DNA of 42,424 bases from an uncultured bacterium (GTDB lineage: Bacteria > JAAXHH01): positions 1 to 42,424 of the forward strand of contig CAJXCW010000012.1 of the NCBI GenBank assembly GCA_913051705.1, given 5' to 3'. The notes under the pieces were generated by a model that worked only from the letters and a program-made list of their open reading frames with translations, was not told where the DNA came from and did no database searches. A program made the position numbers and the translations under genes. Shown here one piece after another: positions 18,128-25,876 of the stretch (position 1 is the stretch's first letter; each line of letters starts with the position of its first letter).

Positions 18128-18568
18128 ATGTCTCATCTCGCCATTCATGGCGGTGAACCGGTTCGTCATCCCCGCAAGTCCTGGCCGTCCTGGCCTCCTG
18201 CCGAGGTCATGGATCGGGCGGTTGAACTGGTAACAGATGCTTCGGTGTGGGAAGACATCCCCTGTGCTGTCTTTCGAAAGGCGCTCGCGGCTGAAACGGG
18301 TTTGCCGGTTAACACGACGTACGAACCACTGAATAAATCTCCCTGCTATATACCGCAATCCAAAAAGAGATATCATATTGATGAGGCATACTGGAAGGCG
18401 CTTGATCCTTCGCAATACGACTTGCCGGTATGCACCCGGGCCTATGGAAATGAAGCTGTTGTCATTCCTCATGCATTCCTTCTGGCTAATCCGGAAAATA
18501 TCGCACTGGTTTCCGATGCGGTAGAGAAGGTGTATCAGTACAGGGATGAATTGAAAGACGTGGCGTGA
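18128..18568 (+). pseudogene. Internally deleted DegT/DnrJ/EryC1-family aminotransferase
   Basis: 146 aa continuous frame. Residues 1-42 (MSHLAIHGGEPVR, WPSWP) match the start of PLP-dependent sugar aminotransferases of the DegT family. Residues 44-146 (IPCAVFRKALAAETGLPV, YEPLNKSP, EAYWKALDP, YDLPVCTRAY, PHAFLL) match the end of the same family. About 250 central residues are missing, including the PLP-binding Lys and its pocket, so it cannot be an aminotransferase. Normal length is about 370-420 aa. A good AAGGAG ribosome site and an undamaged frame remain, so the deletion was in frame and may be recent, or the product may have been kept for another role. The family assignment is from recalled motifs. 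Confidence 0.75.
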
Positions 18569-18588
18569 GCAGGTGGGCAGGAAAATTT

Positions 18589-18636
18589 GGTGATTGGGTG
18601 ATTGGGTGATTGGGTGATTGGGTGATTGGGTGATTG
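18589..18636. repeat. GGTGATTG octamer array, six exact copies
   Basis: Six perfect tandem GGTGATTG units, 48 bp, 20 bp after the DegT remnant and ending 22 bases before the AGGAGG of the next gene. The longest and cleanest array in the window. Since 8 is not a multiple of 3, TGA appears in all three forward frames. Confidence 0.95.
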
Positions 18637-18672
18637 AAAATACTGAAAATAAATCAATCAGGAGGACATTTT

Positions 18673-19818
18673 ATGCGGCGAATTTCTACTCTGGTTTTAT
18701 GCACGACCTTGCTGGCGAGTACCATGGCCTGCGGATCGGACTCATCACCTGTTGACGGCAACACATCGCGGGATCCGAGGCTCTCTCAGATAAGCCTTCC
18801 GGCCGGTTTCAGCATCGATATCTACGCAGAAGGCGTGGAGAACGCCCGGTCGATGGCGTTGGGTTCGGACGGGACGCTGTTTGTCGGATCTCGTAGTGAG
18901 GGCAAGGTCTATGCGGTAAAGGATGTGGATGGGGACTATAAGGCCGATCAGGTTTTTACCATCGATAGCGGTCTGTATATGCCGAACGGGGTGGCCTTTC
19001 GAGATGGATCGCTCTATGTCGCCGAAGTCAACCGGATTCTACGTTATGACTTTATTGAACCCCGGATCGACAACCCGCCCGAGCCTGTGGTCGTGAGCAA
19101 CGGGTTTCCCTCCGACCGCCACCATGGCTGGAAATTTATCCGGTTCGGACCGGACAACAAGCTCTATGTACCGGTCGGCGGTCCGTGTAATGTGTGTGAA
19201 CAGAATGATGAACGGTATGCCACCATCATGCGCATGAATCCGGATGGCACGGACCTGGAAGTGTATGTGAGCGGCGTGCGTAATACGGTCGGATTCGATT
19301 GGTCTCCGGGCACTCAGGAACTCTGGTTTACGGATAACGGTCGGGATATGCTGGGCAACGATATACCGCCGGATGAACTGAATCGAGTCACCCAGGCCGG
19401 TCAGCACTTCGGTTTTCCCTATCACCACGGCACGAATATCCCGGATCCCGATTTCGGCGGCAAACGGGCTAAGGATACCACCGTATCGCCGGCTCTGGAA
19501 CTCGATCCCCACGTGGCGGCCATAGGGATGCGATTTTATACCGGTACGATGTTTCCGGAAGAATACCGTAATCAGATTTTTATCGCTGAACATGGTTCCT
19601 GGAACCGCGATCAGAAAATCGGTTATCGCGTGATGCTGGTCCGATTAAACGGCAGCGACCCGGTCAGCTATGAGCCGTTTATCGAAGGCTGGCTCCAGGG
19701 AGAGGATAACTGGGGCCGTCCTGCTGATGTGCTGGTCATGCCCGATGGATCGATGCTCGTATCGGACGACCAGGCGGGGTTGATTTATCGGGTCACCTAT
19801 GATGAATTGAGTGATTGA
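18673..19818 (+). CDS. Secreted sorbosone/glucose dehydrogenase-like beta-propeller (PQQ-type), putative lipoprotein
   Basis: 381 aa. The N-terminus MRRISTLVLCTTLLASTMAC looks like a lipoprotein signal with Cys20 as the lipidated residue, though the lipobox is imperfect. The rest is a six-bladed propeller of the GSDH/sorbosone dehydrogenase group: LPAGFSIDIYAEGVENARSMALG, RHHGWKFIRFGPDNKLYVPVG, NPDGTDLEVYVSGVRNTVGFDW and FIAEHGSWNR. The His and Arg of RHHGWK and GVRN are typical of PQQ-contacting blades. It probably oxidises a sugar or aldose in the periplasm; cofactor and substrate are inferred. AGGAGG at 18660-18665 supports this start over an upstream in-frame ATG at 18634. The stop codon lies within an octamer array. 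Confidence 0.85.
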   Translation: MRRISTLVLCTTLLASTMACGSDSSPVDGNTSRDPRLSQISLPAGFSIDIYAEGVENARSMALGSDGTLFVGSRSEGKVYAVKDVDGDYKADQVFTIDSGLYMPNGVAFRDGSLYVAEVNRILRYDFIEPRIDNPPEPVVVSNGFPSDRHHGWKFIRFGPDNKLYVPVGGPCNVCEQNDERYATIMRMNPDGTDLEVYVSGVRNTVGFDWSPGTQELWFTDNGRDMLGNDIPPDELNRVTQAGQHFGFPYHHGTNIPDPDFGGKRAKDTTVSPALELDPHVAAIGMRFYTGTMFPEEYRNQIFIAEHGSWNRDQKIGYRVMLVRLNGSDPVSYEPFIEGWLQGEDNWGRPADVLVMPDGSMLVSDDQAGLIYRVTYDELSD

Positions 19819-19838
19819 GTGATTGAGTGATTGAGTGA
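19807..19838. repeat. TTGAGTGA octamer array, four copies, overlapping a stop codon
   Basis: Four exact TTGAGTGA units start inside the sorbosone-dehydrogenase-like gene; its last codons and the TGA at 19816-19818 are written by the array. Confidence 0.9.
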
Positions 19839-19850
19839 TTGGTGAGTTAG

Positions 19851-19870
19851 CCCGGTGCTTCAGCGCCGGG
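19851..19870. repeat. REP-like GC-rich palindrome
   Basis: CCCGGTGCT (19851-19859) faces AGCGCCGGG (19862-19870), a 9-bp stem with one G-T wobble and almost no loop. It resembles the CCCGGCGCT-type palindromes scattered in many bacterial genomes. It may also stop transcription before the next gene. Confidence 0.6.
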
Positions 19871-19886
19871 TGTATCGAATTGGTGC

Positions 19887-21296
19887 ATGGTGATTGATAA
19901 ATACATTGGGAAATATTGGGTGTTGCTCTGGTGGGTCGGGGCGATGGGTATGGTGACGGTGGATGCGCTGGCTGACCCTGTGGATGCGTATATTCGGCAG
20001 CAGATGGACAGGTATCATGTTCCGGGATTGGCGCTGGCCGTGGTGCAGGGTGGCAGGGTGGTCAAGCTGCAGGGGTATGGCAGGGCGAGTGTCGAACACG
20101 ATGTGCCTACCACGGTCAACTCGGTATTTGAGATCGGTTCGATCAGCAAGCAGATGACCGCGGCGGCGATCCTGTTACTGGTGGAAGAGGGGCAGGTTGA
20201 TCTTGATGCCTCTATACATACCTATATTCCCGAGTCGCCTCCGCTCTGGCAGGGCGTGACGATCAGACATCTCCTGACCCACACCTCCGGCATCAAGAAT
20301 TACACCGGGCTACCCGGCTTCGAGCTGTCACGTCGACTGAATCGGGCTGGTTTCGTTCACGAGCTGTCAACATATCCTCTCGACTTCGCGCCTGGTGAGC
20401 ATTGGGCCTACAGCAATTCAGGCTATAATCTGCTCGGGTATATCATTGGCCAGGGAAGCGGGTTGTCATACTGGTCTTTTTTAAAGAAGCGTCTCTTCGA
20501 TCCGCTTGGTATGGCCTCTACACGGGACCGGGATTTAATCGATGTCTTTCCGCATCGCGTCACGGGTTATGAATGGTATGACGAGATGCTTCAGGGCCGC
20601 GATTACAATTTGACGGATCTTTTTGCTGCCGGGGCGATGGTCTCCACGGTATCCGATCTGGTCAAATGGAATGCAGCGCTTTCTACCACGGATTTTTTAA
20701 CGGCCGACAGTATGAAAGAGATGTGGAAACCGGCGAGGTTGAATAACGGGGAGACGTATCCCTATGGATTCGGCTGGAATATTGAAGAGATCCGGGGGAT
20801 AAGACGGCTGCGTCACAACGGTCAAACCGCTGGTTTTTCTTCTAACTTTACGCATTATCCGGATCATAATCTGACCATTATTATTCTGTGTAATCTGGGT
20901 ACGATAGACTTAGCAGCCTGGATCGCCCATGGCCTGGCGAAACACTATCTTCCTGAATTCTCTCTATCCCGGGCCATCCCGATATTCGCTTCACAGCCTG
21001 CGATGACCCGGCGTTTTAAGACGGTCGTTCAGGATCGACTTGAAGGACGCATTTCCGTCGGCGAGTTCACCGTAGAAGCCCGTTCATCTCTGGTCCTTGA
21101 CCATACCGAGACGATGTATCGGCGTATTGCTGCCTATGGCGCCTTGTCAAAATTCGAATTGATTTCAGAAGAAAAAAGGCCTCAAGGCCGGCGCCTGTAT
21201 TACAGAGCCGCTATCGGGGAACGGCTGGTGCTCTTCCGTTTTGATGTAACAAATGACGCTCGTATTTCCTCCTTGATTGTCGAAGAAGAGGAATAG
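19887..21296 (+). CDS. Secreted serine hydrolase, class C beta-lactamase / penicillin-binding-protein-like
   Basis: 469 aa. Signal peptide about 1-30 (YWVLLWWVGAMGMV, cleavage after DALA). The beta-lactamase domain has the nucleophile motif Ser-Ile-Ser-Lys in IGSISKQM, Tyr-Ser-Asn in YSNSGYNLLGY, and His-Asn-Gly in RHNGQTAGF, so all three active-site motifs of the class C/DD-peptidase fold are present. A C-terminal extension of about 100 residues is beta-rich. Such proteins act as esterases, peptidases or D-amino-acid hydrolases as often as lactamases, so resistance cannot be inferred. The ATG at 19887 lacks a clear Shine-Dalgarno. Confidence 0.88.
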   Translation: MVIDKYIGKYWVLLWWVGAMGMVTVDALADPVDAYIRQQMDRYHVPGLALAVVQGGRVVKLQGYGRASVEHDVPTTVNSVFEIGSISKQMTAAAILLLVEEGQVDLDASIHTYIPESPPLWQGVTIRHLLTHTSGIKNYTGLPGFELSRRLNRAGFVHELSTYPLDFAPGEHWAYSNSGYNLLGYIIGQGSGLSYWSFLKKRLFDPLGMASTRDRDLIDVFPHRVTGYEWYDEMLQGRDYNLTDLFAAGAMVSTVSDLVKWNAALSTTDFLTADSMKEMWKPARLNNGETYPYGFGWNIEEIRGIRRLRHNGQTAGFSSNFTHYPDHNLTIIILCNLGTIDLAAWIAHGLAKHYLPEFSLSRAIPIFASQPAMTRRFKTVVQDRLEGRISVGEFTVEARSSLVLDHTETMYRRIAAYGALSKFELISEEKRPQGRRLYYRAAIGERLVLFRFDVTNDARISSLIVEEEE

Positions 21297-21310
21297 TTTT
21301 CGAACTATGG

Positions 21311-21335
21311 ATTCCCGCATAAAGTCTGCGGGAAT
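21311..21335. repeat. dRS3-like palindrome ATTCCCGC-N9-GCGGGAAT
   Basis: Perfect 8-bp inverted repeat (21311-21318 and 21328-21335) with a 9-nt spacer, followed by GACA. It matches the ATTCCC-Nx-GGGAAT type of intergenic palindrome known as dRS3 in Neisseria and seen in other phyla. Confidence 0.65.
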
Positions 21336-21387
21336 GACAGACTTTCCAATTTATGTCGTGCACTATATATTGAGGTAGGACTCTATT

Positions 21388-22125
21388 ATGTTGACAAGCC
21401 ATGAATTCCAGCAATATCGTGAAGAAGGGTATCTCATCTTTCCAGCGCTCATCTCTGGTGAATCGCTGCAACGCTATAAAGGACTTCTGGATGATCTGGT
21501 CGAGCGGGCAAGGGCGTTGAAGACCAATGAAGACGGCTTTACCTTACAACCGGATGACCAAGGCCATCTGATCGCCGGGCGTCTGTTTAAAGTGCAGGGT
21601 GTCTGTGTCGTGGAACCACACCTGCTGGATCTGGCGCGGGAGCCTGCAATTGTATCGCGTGTGACGGATTTAATCGGCGCCTCATTGCATATGTTCGGCA
21701 CCAAATTTTTCCCCATGTTGCCCCAGGGCGGTACCTCGACAGGCTGGCATCAGGACAACCATTATTTCGGCACCCGATCTCATCTGGTTCTCAGTTGCGG
21801 GATCTACCTGGAAGATACCGATCAATCAAACGCCTGCCTGCGTCTGCTGCCGAGAAGCCATGCAACCGGCGAATTGGTCGAACATACAAGCGGAGAAGGA
21901 ACGTTCGCGCATGGAAACTGGACCGAGGTGGACGAATCACAGGCCCTCTTCGTCGAATGTCCCGCCGGCACGGTGGTGCTGTTCTCTGCCAACCTGCTCC
22001 ACGGCGCGGGCACAAATACCAGCGACCGATCCCGCTACAGTACTGCCTGGCACTACATTCCTGCGGATCTGGATCTGGAACAATTTCCCTTTGGCGAGTA
22101 TAAAGACAGGCATGTGATTTGTTGA
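21388..22125 (+). CDS. Phytanoyl-CoA dioxygenase (PhyH)-family Fe(II)/2-oxoglutarate oxygenase
   Basis: 245 aa cupin-fold oxygenase. The iron triad is visible as His121-x-Asp123 (GWHQDNHYF) and His205 (LLHGAGTN); Arg214 or Arg216 of SDRSRYS is the likely 2-oxoglutarate ligand. It starts with the typical EFQQYREEGYLIFPALIS. Members hydroxylate fatty acids, ectoine, halogenated or natural-product substrates; the specificity here is unknown. No signal peptide. GAGG lies about 15 bases before the ATG. The stop TGA at 22123-22125 begins a unit of an octamer array. Confidence 0.9.
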   Translation: MLTSHEFQQYREEGYLIFPALISGESLQRYKGLLDDLVERARALKTNEDGFTLQPDDQGHLIAGRLFKVQGVCVVEPHLLDLAREPAIVSRVTDLIGASLHMFGTKFFPMLPQGGTSTGWHQDNHYFGTRSHLVLSCGIYLEDTDQSNACLRLLPRSHATGELVEHTSGEGTFAHGNWTEVDESQALFVECPAGTVVLFSANLLHGAGTNTSDRSRYSTAWHYIPADLDLEQFPFGEYKDRHVIC

Positions 22126-22146
22126 TTGTCTGATTGTGTGATTGTG
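22115..22146. repeat. TGATTGTG octamer array, four degenerate copies, overlapping a stop codon
   Basis: TGATTTGT, TGATTGTC, TGATTGTG, TGATTGTG. The first unit is in the phyH-like coding sequence and the second unit's TGA is its stop codon. Confidence 0.8.
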
Positions 22147-22337
22147 TTGCCTTACTATTGATATCTTACAAGATCATTTAATTCTGAGACACAAACGTGT
22201 TGCCTGATTTGAACCAATAAAAGTATATCCGGCACTCTGAGTTGTCTCAGACGGCGCTCATCACCCTTCCACCCTTCCACCCGGGCTTCCCCAACCCCTT
22301 GCCTGCCCACGCTAAATACGCTATATTACCTCCGTAA
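22147..22337. other. Intergenic stretch with a short CACCCTTC repeat
   Basis: Between the PhyH gene and the cohesin-like remnant. It holds two exact CACCCTTC octamers plus a partial third (22262-22282). I see no gene, RNA or clear promoter in the rest. Confidence 0.5.
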
Positions 22338-22769
22338 TCCGAAACGCCGAAGATTGATGTCACGCTGGATAATACCAACTCATTTGAGGTCGGCGGGTAG
22401 CAGTTCAACATCTACTTAGGGGATATGACCAAACCCGTATTCACCGGTCTTTCCGACACGCTGACGAGTAACGGCGGGTTTACCGTGTCGACCACGGTGG
22501 ATAATGACACACTCAGAGTCGTTGTGTTCAGCAGCATCGGCGACACGCTGGCCCCCGGCGTTCACCTGATCGGTCGACTGTGCTTTAACCTCATTGATGA
22601 CGTGGCGCATCTAAACATGGCGGTACCCATCACTTTACATGCCGTTGAAATCGGCAATGAAACAGGCGAATTGGTGGACAATAACACCAGTAATGGTGAA
22701 ATACAAATAGGCGTCCGTGGCGATGTTAATCTGAACGGGATGACATATATAGGTTTTGTCGTGCTTTGA
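22338..22769 (+). pseudogene. Remnant of a secreted cohesin/dockerin-type protein
   Basis: Reading in the frame of 22338 gives a beta-sandwich segment (IDVTLDNTNSFEVGG), an in-frame TAG at 22398-22400, then QFNIYLGD and about 100 more residues ending in RGDVNLNGMTYIGFVVL. The pattern (TLDNTNS, FNIYLGD, FSSIGDTLAPGVHLIGRLCFNL) resembles cohesin-like domains. GDVNLNG is a dockerin-type calcium loop, here degenerate and cut short right after it. There is no start codon, ribosome site or signal peptide. A downstream ATG (22425) would give 114 aa, but the homology-like region continues upstream through the stop. I read it as a decayed fragment. Confidence 0.6.
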
Positions 22770-22770
22770 T

Positions 22771-23517
22771 TTAACTATACTGTTCCAAGTCGGCTTTGTA
22801 CTTCAGGCCCAGTACCTCTTTGGACCGATTTACATTGCAGGTGGCTGCCGCTACGGGCGTGCCGACAATGTGGAATATATCAAAATCAATCGCGGTATTG
22901 ATCAGGGCCAGACGGCACGCTTCAGCCAGGTCGTGGCGGCATACGCAGCCATTACGTATATTATTCAGCGGCTCCCGGCTTTTACCGATGCCGAGCCGGC
23001 TGTCCACAATATAATCCGGTCGCAGGACGATGATCGATTGGCCATGCCCATCTTGGAACTGCCGGCACATTTCTTCCTGAAGTCGTTTGGTGACCGCGTA
23101 CAGACTCGCATCAGGGCGCCGCACATCGGAAGTGAAAAATATCCCTTCAGGATGTACCGTCTGGCAGGAGCCGATGTGAACGATACGTGAAATGCCCCGT
23201 TGCCGGGCAGCTTCCAGCACGTTCCATAGACCCTTCAGGTTCACCAGAAACGGGTCATTATTAGCAGCGTCATACTCACCGCCGTATACCGCCGCGTGGA
23301 CGATGGCATCCATGCCTTCCAACGCGTGTTCTACCACCTTGAAATCTGATATATCACCGTGCATCACCTCGCCGTCTGTCCATTCGCCCTCGATATCGCG
23401 CCAGGTATCCCACGCTTCAGGTCCATAATCGAACGCACGAACGGTGTGATCGCCGGCCAGATTCATTAAAATGGCGCGGCCTAACCAGCCTGCCGCGCCG
23501 AACACAATGATATTCAT
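22771..23517 (-). CDS. NAD-dependent epimerase/dehydratase (extended SDR)
   Basis: 248 aa. Rossmann motif GAAGWLGRAIL (residues 8-18), adenine-binding DISDFKVVEHAL region, AAVYGG, and catalytic YAVTKRLQEEM (YxxxK). It is shorter than a typical UDP-sugar epimerase (about 310 aa), with a reduced C-terminal substrate domain, so the substrate is unclear; uronate dehydrogenase-like or other small SDRs are possible. AAGGAAAT before the ATG fixes the start. It lies 23 bp after the sulfatase on the same strand and is probably co-transcribed with it. Confidence 0.83.
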   Translation of the reverse strand: MNIIVFGAAGWLGRAILMNLAGDHTVRAFDYGPEAWDTWRDIEGEWTDGEVMHGDISDFKVVEHALEGMDAIVHAAVYGGEYDAANNDPFLVNLKGLWNVLEAARQRGISRIVHIGSCQTVHPEGIFFTSDVRRPDASLYAVTKRLQEEMCRQFQDGHGQSIIVLRPDYIVDSRLGIGKSREPLNNIRNGCVCRHDLAEACRLALINTAIDFDIFHIVGTPVAAATCNVNRSKEVLGLKYKADLEQYS

Positions 23518-23540
23518 GGGATTTCCTTTAGGAATTAGGG

Positions 23541-24968
23541 TTAATCCGTATAATCCATACCATCCGGGCCGATAAGGCCCAGATCGCGTTTGGCGTGGTC
23601 GGCGACAGCATCCGGGTCGCAGATGGATCGCAGGGTTTGTTCAAAGATCTTCAGGATATCGGCATACGCCGGATCAGCGGCCAGGTCGTTCATCTCCTGC
23701 GGATCTTTGCGCATATTGAACAGAGCGGGGCGTTCTTTGACGTAATAGATGTATTTATAGTCGCCCTGAACCAGCATGTACCAGTCCTGCCGAAAAAAGT
23801 TACCGTGGAATTCTGAGAAGGCGTAGTCACACGCCGGGGAGGCGCCGCGGATGAGCGGCAGCCAGCTGTGGCCGGGCCGGTCGGGTTCGGACTTCAGGCC
23901 GGCCCAATCGAGTATCGTCGGGTACAGATCTACCAGAGACACAGGATGGTCGACCCTATGGCCTTCAGGAATATCAGGGCCGGATAGGATGAGCGGTACC
24001 CCCACCGATCCCTCATAGGCACACTGCTTGTAGTACAGGCCGTGCTCGCCCAGGGATTCTCCATGATCACTGGTATAGATGATGGTTGTACGGTCTGAAA
24101 ATCCGTGCCGATCCAGGGCGGCCATCAATTCACCGATCATATCATCCAGACAGGTGATCATGCCGTAGTAGGCGGCTACCGTCCGTCGCTGGACGTCCTC
24201 ATCGACGACGCCGAGATTCAGGGCCTCCTGGAAATGCCGGACGGACGGATGCAGGGATTCGTTCGGGAAACGAGCGTCGAACGGCAGTTCCAGATTATTA
24301 GGATAGTATAGGTCATAATATCGATCCGGAATGCGGAACGGCCAGTGGGGCAGCATGTACCCTACATACAGGCACCAGGGTTCTATTTCAGACCCTTCGT
24401 CGCGTGCCTGAAGATATTCCAGCGCCCAATCGGTAACCTGGCGGTCGTGGTCATAGCTATCGTACCGGCCGGTGATCTCCACCTGAGAGGCGACCGGACG
24501 GGGCCCTGCCTCGCGGATCAGGCGCGGTTTGTCGGCACGCGTATAGCCCCTCATGCGCGCCGACCACGGTTCAGGCGGTGGGATCTGCGACCAGGCTTGA
24601 CGATGGTGGATAATGCGATGATCCGTAAAACCACCATCCTGATAATCACCGCAGAAATCCATTTTGCCAAGCATGGTCGTCGGCATGCCGGCCTGATCGA
24701 GCCGTCGCGCCCACGTCATCTCGGCCCGATCCAGCGGGAAACCGATCATCCAGGTTCCGATCTGATGCACGTACTTCCCGGTGATAAAACTCATCCGGCT
24801 CGGGGTGCATACCGGACTGTTGCAGTACGCCCGCGTAAAATGAGTGCCTTCTTCGGCCAGCCGGTCCAGGTTCGGTGCCTGTACATACGGATGGCTGCGG
24901 TATCCGGTCATCAACGGATGATGCTGATCACTACAGATGACCAGAAGATTTTGAGGGGACGGGAGCAT
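23541..24968 (-). CDS. Type I sulfatase (formylglycine-dependent), no signal peptide
   Basis: 475 aa alkaline-phosphatase-superfamily hydrolase. It has the N-terminal metal site NLLVICSDQHHP, the maturation motif Cys54-Thr-Pro-Ser-Arg58 in NSPVCTPSRMSFITG (Cys54 would become formylglycine), YTSDHGESLGEHG and a C-terminal sulfatase tail. It cleaves sulfate esters, perhaps from sulfated sugars or choline-type substrates. There is no signal peptide, so unlike polysaccharide sulfatases it should act in the cytoplasm. The ATG at 24968 has no Shine-Dalgarno; its leader is a heptamer array plus CATAATTCAACAAT and six A residues. Divergent from the methyltransferase gene. Confidence 0.9.
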   Translation of the reverse strand: MLPSPQNLLVICSDQHHPLMTGYRSHPYVQAPNLDRLAEEGTHFTRAYCNSPVCTPSRMSFITGKYVHQIGTWMIGFPLDRAEMTWARRLDQAGMPTTMLGKMDFCGDYQDGGFTDHRIIHHRQAWSQIPPPEPWSARMRGYTRADKPRLIREAGPRPVASQVEITGRYDSYDHDRQVTDWALEYLQARDEGSEIEPWCLYVGYMLPHWPFRIPDRYYDLYYPNNLELPFDARFPNESLHPSVRHFQEALNLGVVDEDVQRRTVAAYYGMITCLDDMIGELMAALDRHGFSDRTTIIYTSDHGESLGEHGLYYKQCAYEGSVGVPLILSGPDIPEGHRVDHPVSLVDLYPTILDWAGLKSEPDRPGHSWLPLIRGASPACDYAFSEFHGNFFRQDWYMLVQGDYKYIYYVKERPALFNMRKDPQEMNDLAADPAYADILKIFEQTLRSICDPDAVADHAKRDLGLIGPDGMDYTD

Positions 24969-24980
24969 TTTTTTATTGTT

Positions 24981-25001
24981 GAATTATGAATTATGAATTG
25001 T
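24981..25001. repeat. GAATTAT heptamer array upstream of the sulfatase
   Basis: GAATTAT, GAATTAT, GAATTGT in tandem. On the sulfatase strand the array ends 12 bases before the ATG. Confidence 0.75.
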
Positions 25002-25042
25002 GATTTATGGAGAGAAGGTATAGGTAAGATATAGATTAATCA

Positions 25043-25864
25043 ATGAGAAGCTGGCTGAATATGAATGGATCGGATCAGATTGCTGCGCTCAACGAAAAAC
25101 ATTGGACCCGGGCCGTGCAGGAGGGCGCCGGATGCACGGCCCCCTGGCTGGATCTGGACCCTGCGGTTGTCCGGGCATATGCAGGGGGTACCCTGGAGAA
25201 TCCGGCAGGGCCTTTATATCAGATCTATCCCGCCCATGTACTCGCGAAGGCTCAGAATAAAGACGTGCTATGCCTGGCATCCGGCGGAGGACAGCAGTCT
25301 GCGGTGTTCGGTTTGCTTGGGGCCCGGGTGACGGTGCTTGATCTGACGCAGGCGCAACTGAATGGAGACAGGGCCGCCGCTGCGCATTACGGATATAATC
25401 TCACAACCATCCGGGGAGACATGCGGGATCTGTCCTGTCTGGCTGATACCGCATTCGATCTGGTGTATCAGGGCCATGCCATGGGCTGGGTGCCTGATGT
25501 CCAGCCAATCTACAGGGGGTTAGCGAGGGTATTGAGGCCGGATGGTATCTACCGCGTGGACTTCAGCAATCCCGCCACGGAATTTGTCGATTGGAATACC
25601 TGGGATGGAACGGGTTATCGTCTTACGGTGCCTTATGCGATAACCGAACGGGTGGAACGATTCGAATCCGGCGAAGCGCAGTGCATACAATTTCGCCATA
25701 GTATGAGTTATATTTTCAATGGGTTGATTGAAATGGGGTTGTCTATCGAGCACGTTCATGACGCACCGGATTATTTTCGTCGGAATGAGGGTGCCGAGCC
25801 GGGGGGTTGGGATCACTGGTTGACGTATGTAGGTGGCTTTGCTGTGGTGGCGAGGAAACGGTAA
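25043..25864 (+). CDS. SAM-dependent methyltransferase (class I, Methyltransf_11-like)
   Basis: 273 aa. Motif I is CLASGGGQQSAVFGLLGARVTVLDLT (SAM-binding glycine loop then acidic Asp), followed by an acidic DMRDLS loop, FDLVYQGHAMGWV and the post-motif VLRPDGIYRVDF. The methyl acceptor is unknown. The start is uncertain: ATG 25043 and ATG 25061 are in frame and neither has a clear Shine-Dalgarno. It lies divergently from the sulfatase across a 74-bp gap. Confidence 0.82.
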   Translation: MRSWLNMNGSDQIAALNEKHWTRAVQEGAGCTAPWLDLDPAVVRAYAGGTLENPAGPLYQIYPAHVLAKAQNKDVLCLASGGGQQSAVFGLLGARVTVLDLTQAQLNGDRAAAAHYGYNLTTIRGDMRDLSCLADTAFDLVYQGHAMGWVPDVQPIYRGLARVLRPDGIYRVDFSNPATEFVDWNTWDGTGYRLTVPYAITERVERFESGEAQCIQFRHSMSYIFNGLIEMGLSIEHVHDAPDYFRRNEGAEPGGWDHWLTYVGGFAVVARKR

Positions 25865-25876
25865 GCGGTTGGCGGC

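Noticed and set aside
17979-18233. Possible 84-aa gene after the S9 peptidase
   Set aside because: It overlaps the octamer array and the DegT remnant's start in another frame, without a ribosome site or recognisable domain.
18589-18636. CRISPR-like array
   Set aside because: Units are 8 bp and directly contiguous with no spacers; no cas genes nearby.
19887-21296. Calling the class C-like hydrolase an antibiotic-resistance gene
   Set aside because: The active-site motifs are shared with many esterases and peptidases; sequence alone does not show beta-lactam hydrolysis.
21391-21396. TTGACA at the start of the PhyH gene as a -35 box
   Set aside because: It lies inside the coding region directly after the ATG and no -10 follows at 16-18 bp.
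24345-24989. 214-codon plus-strand frame over the sulfatase N-terminus
   Set aside because: Overlaps the sulfatase catalytic core on the opposite strand; no motif or start signal.
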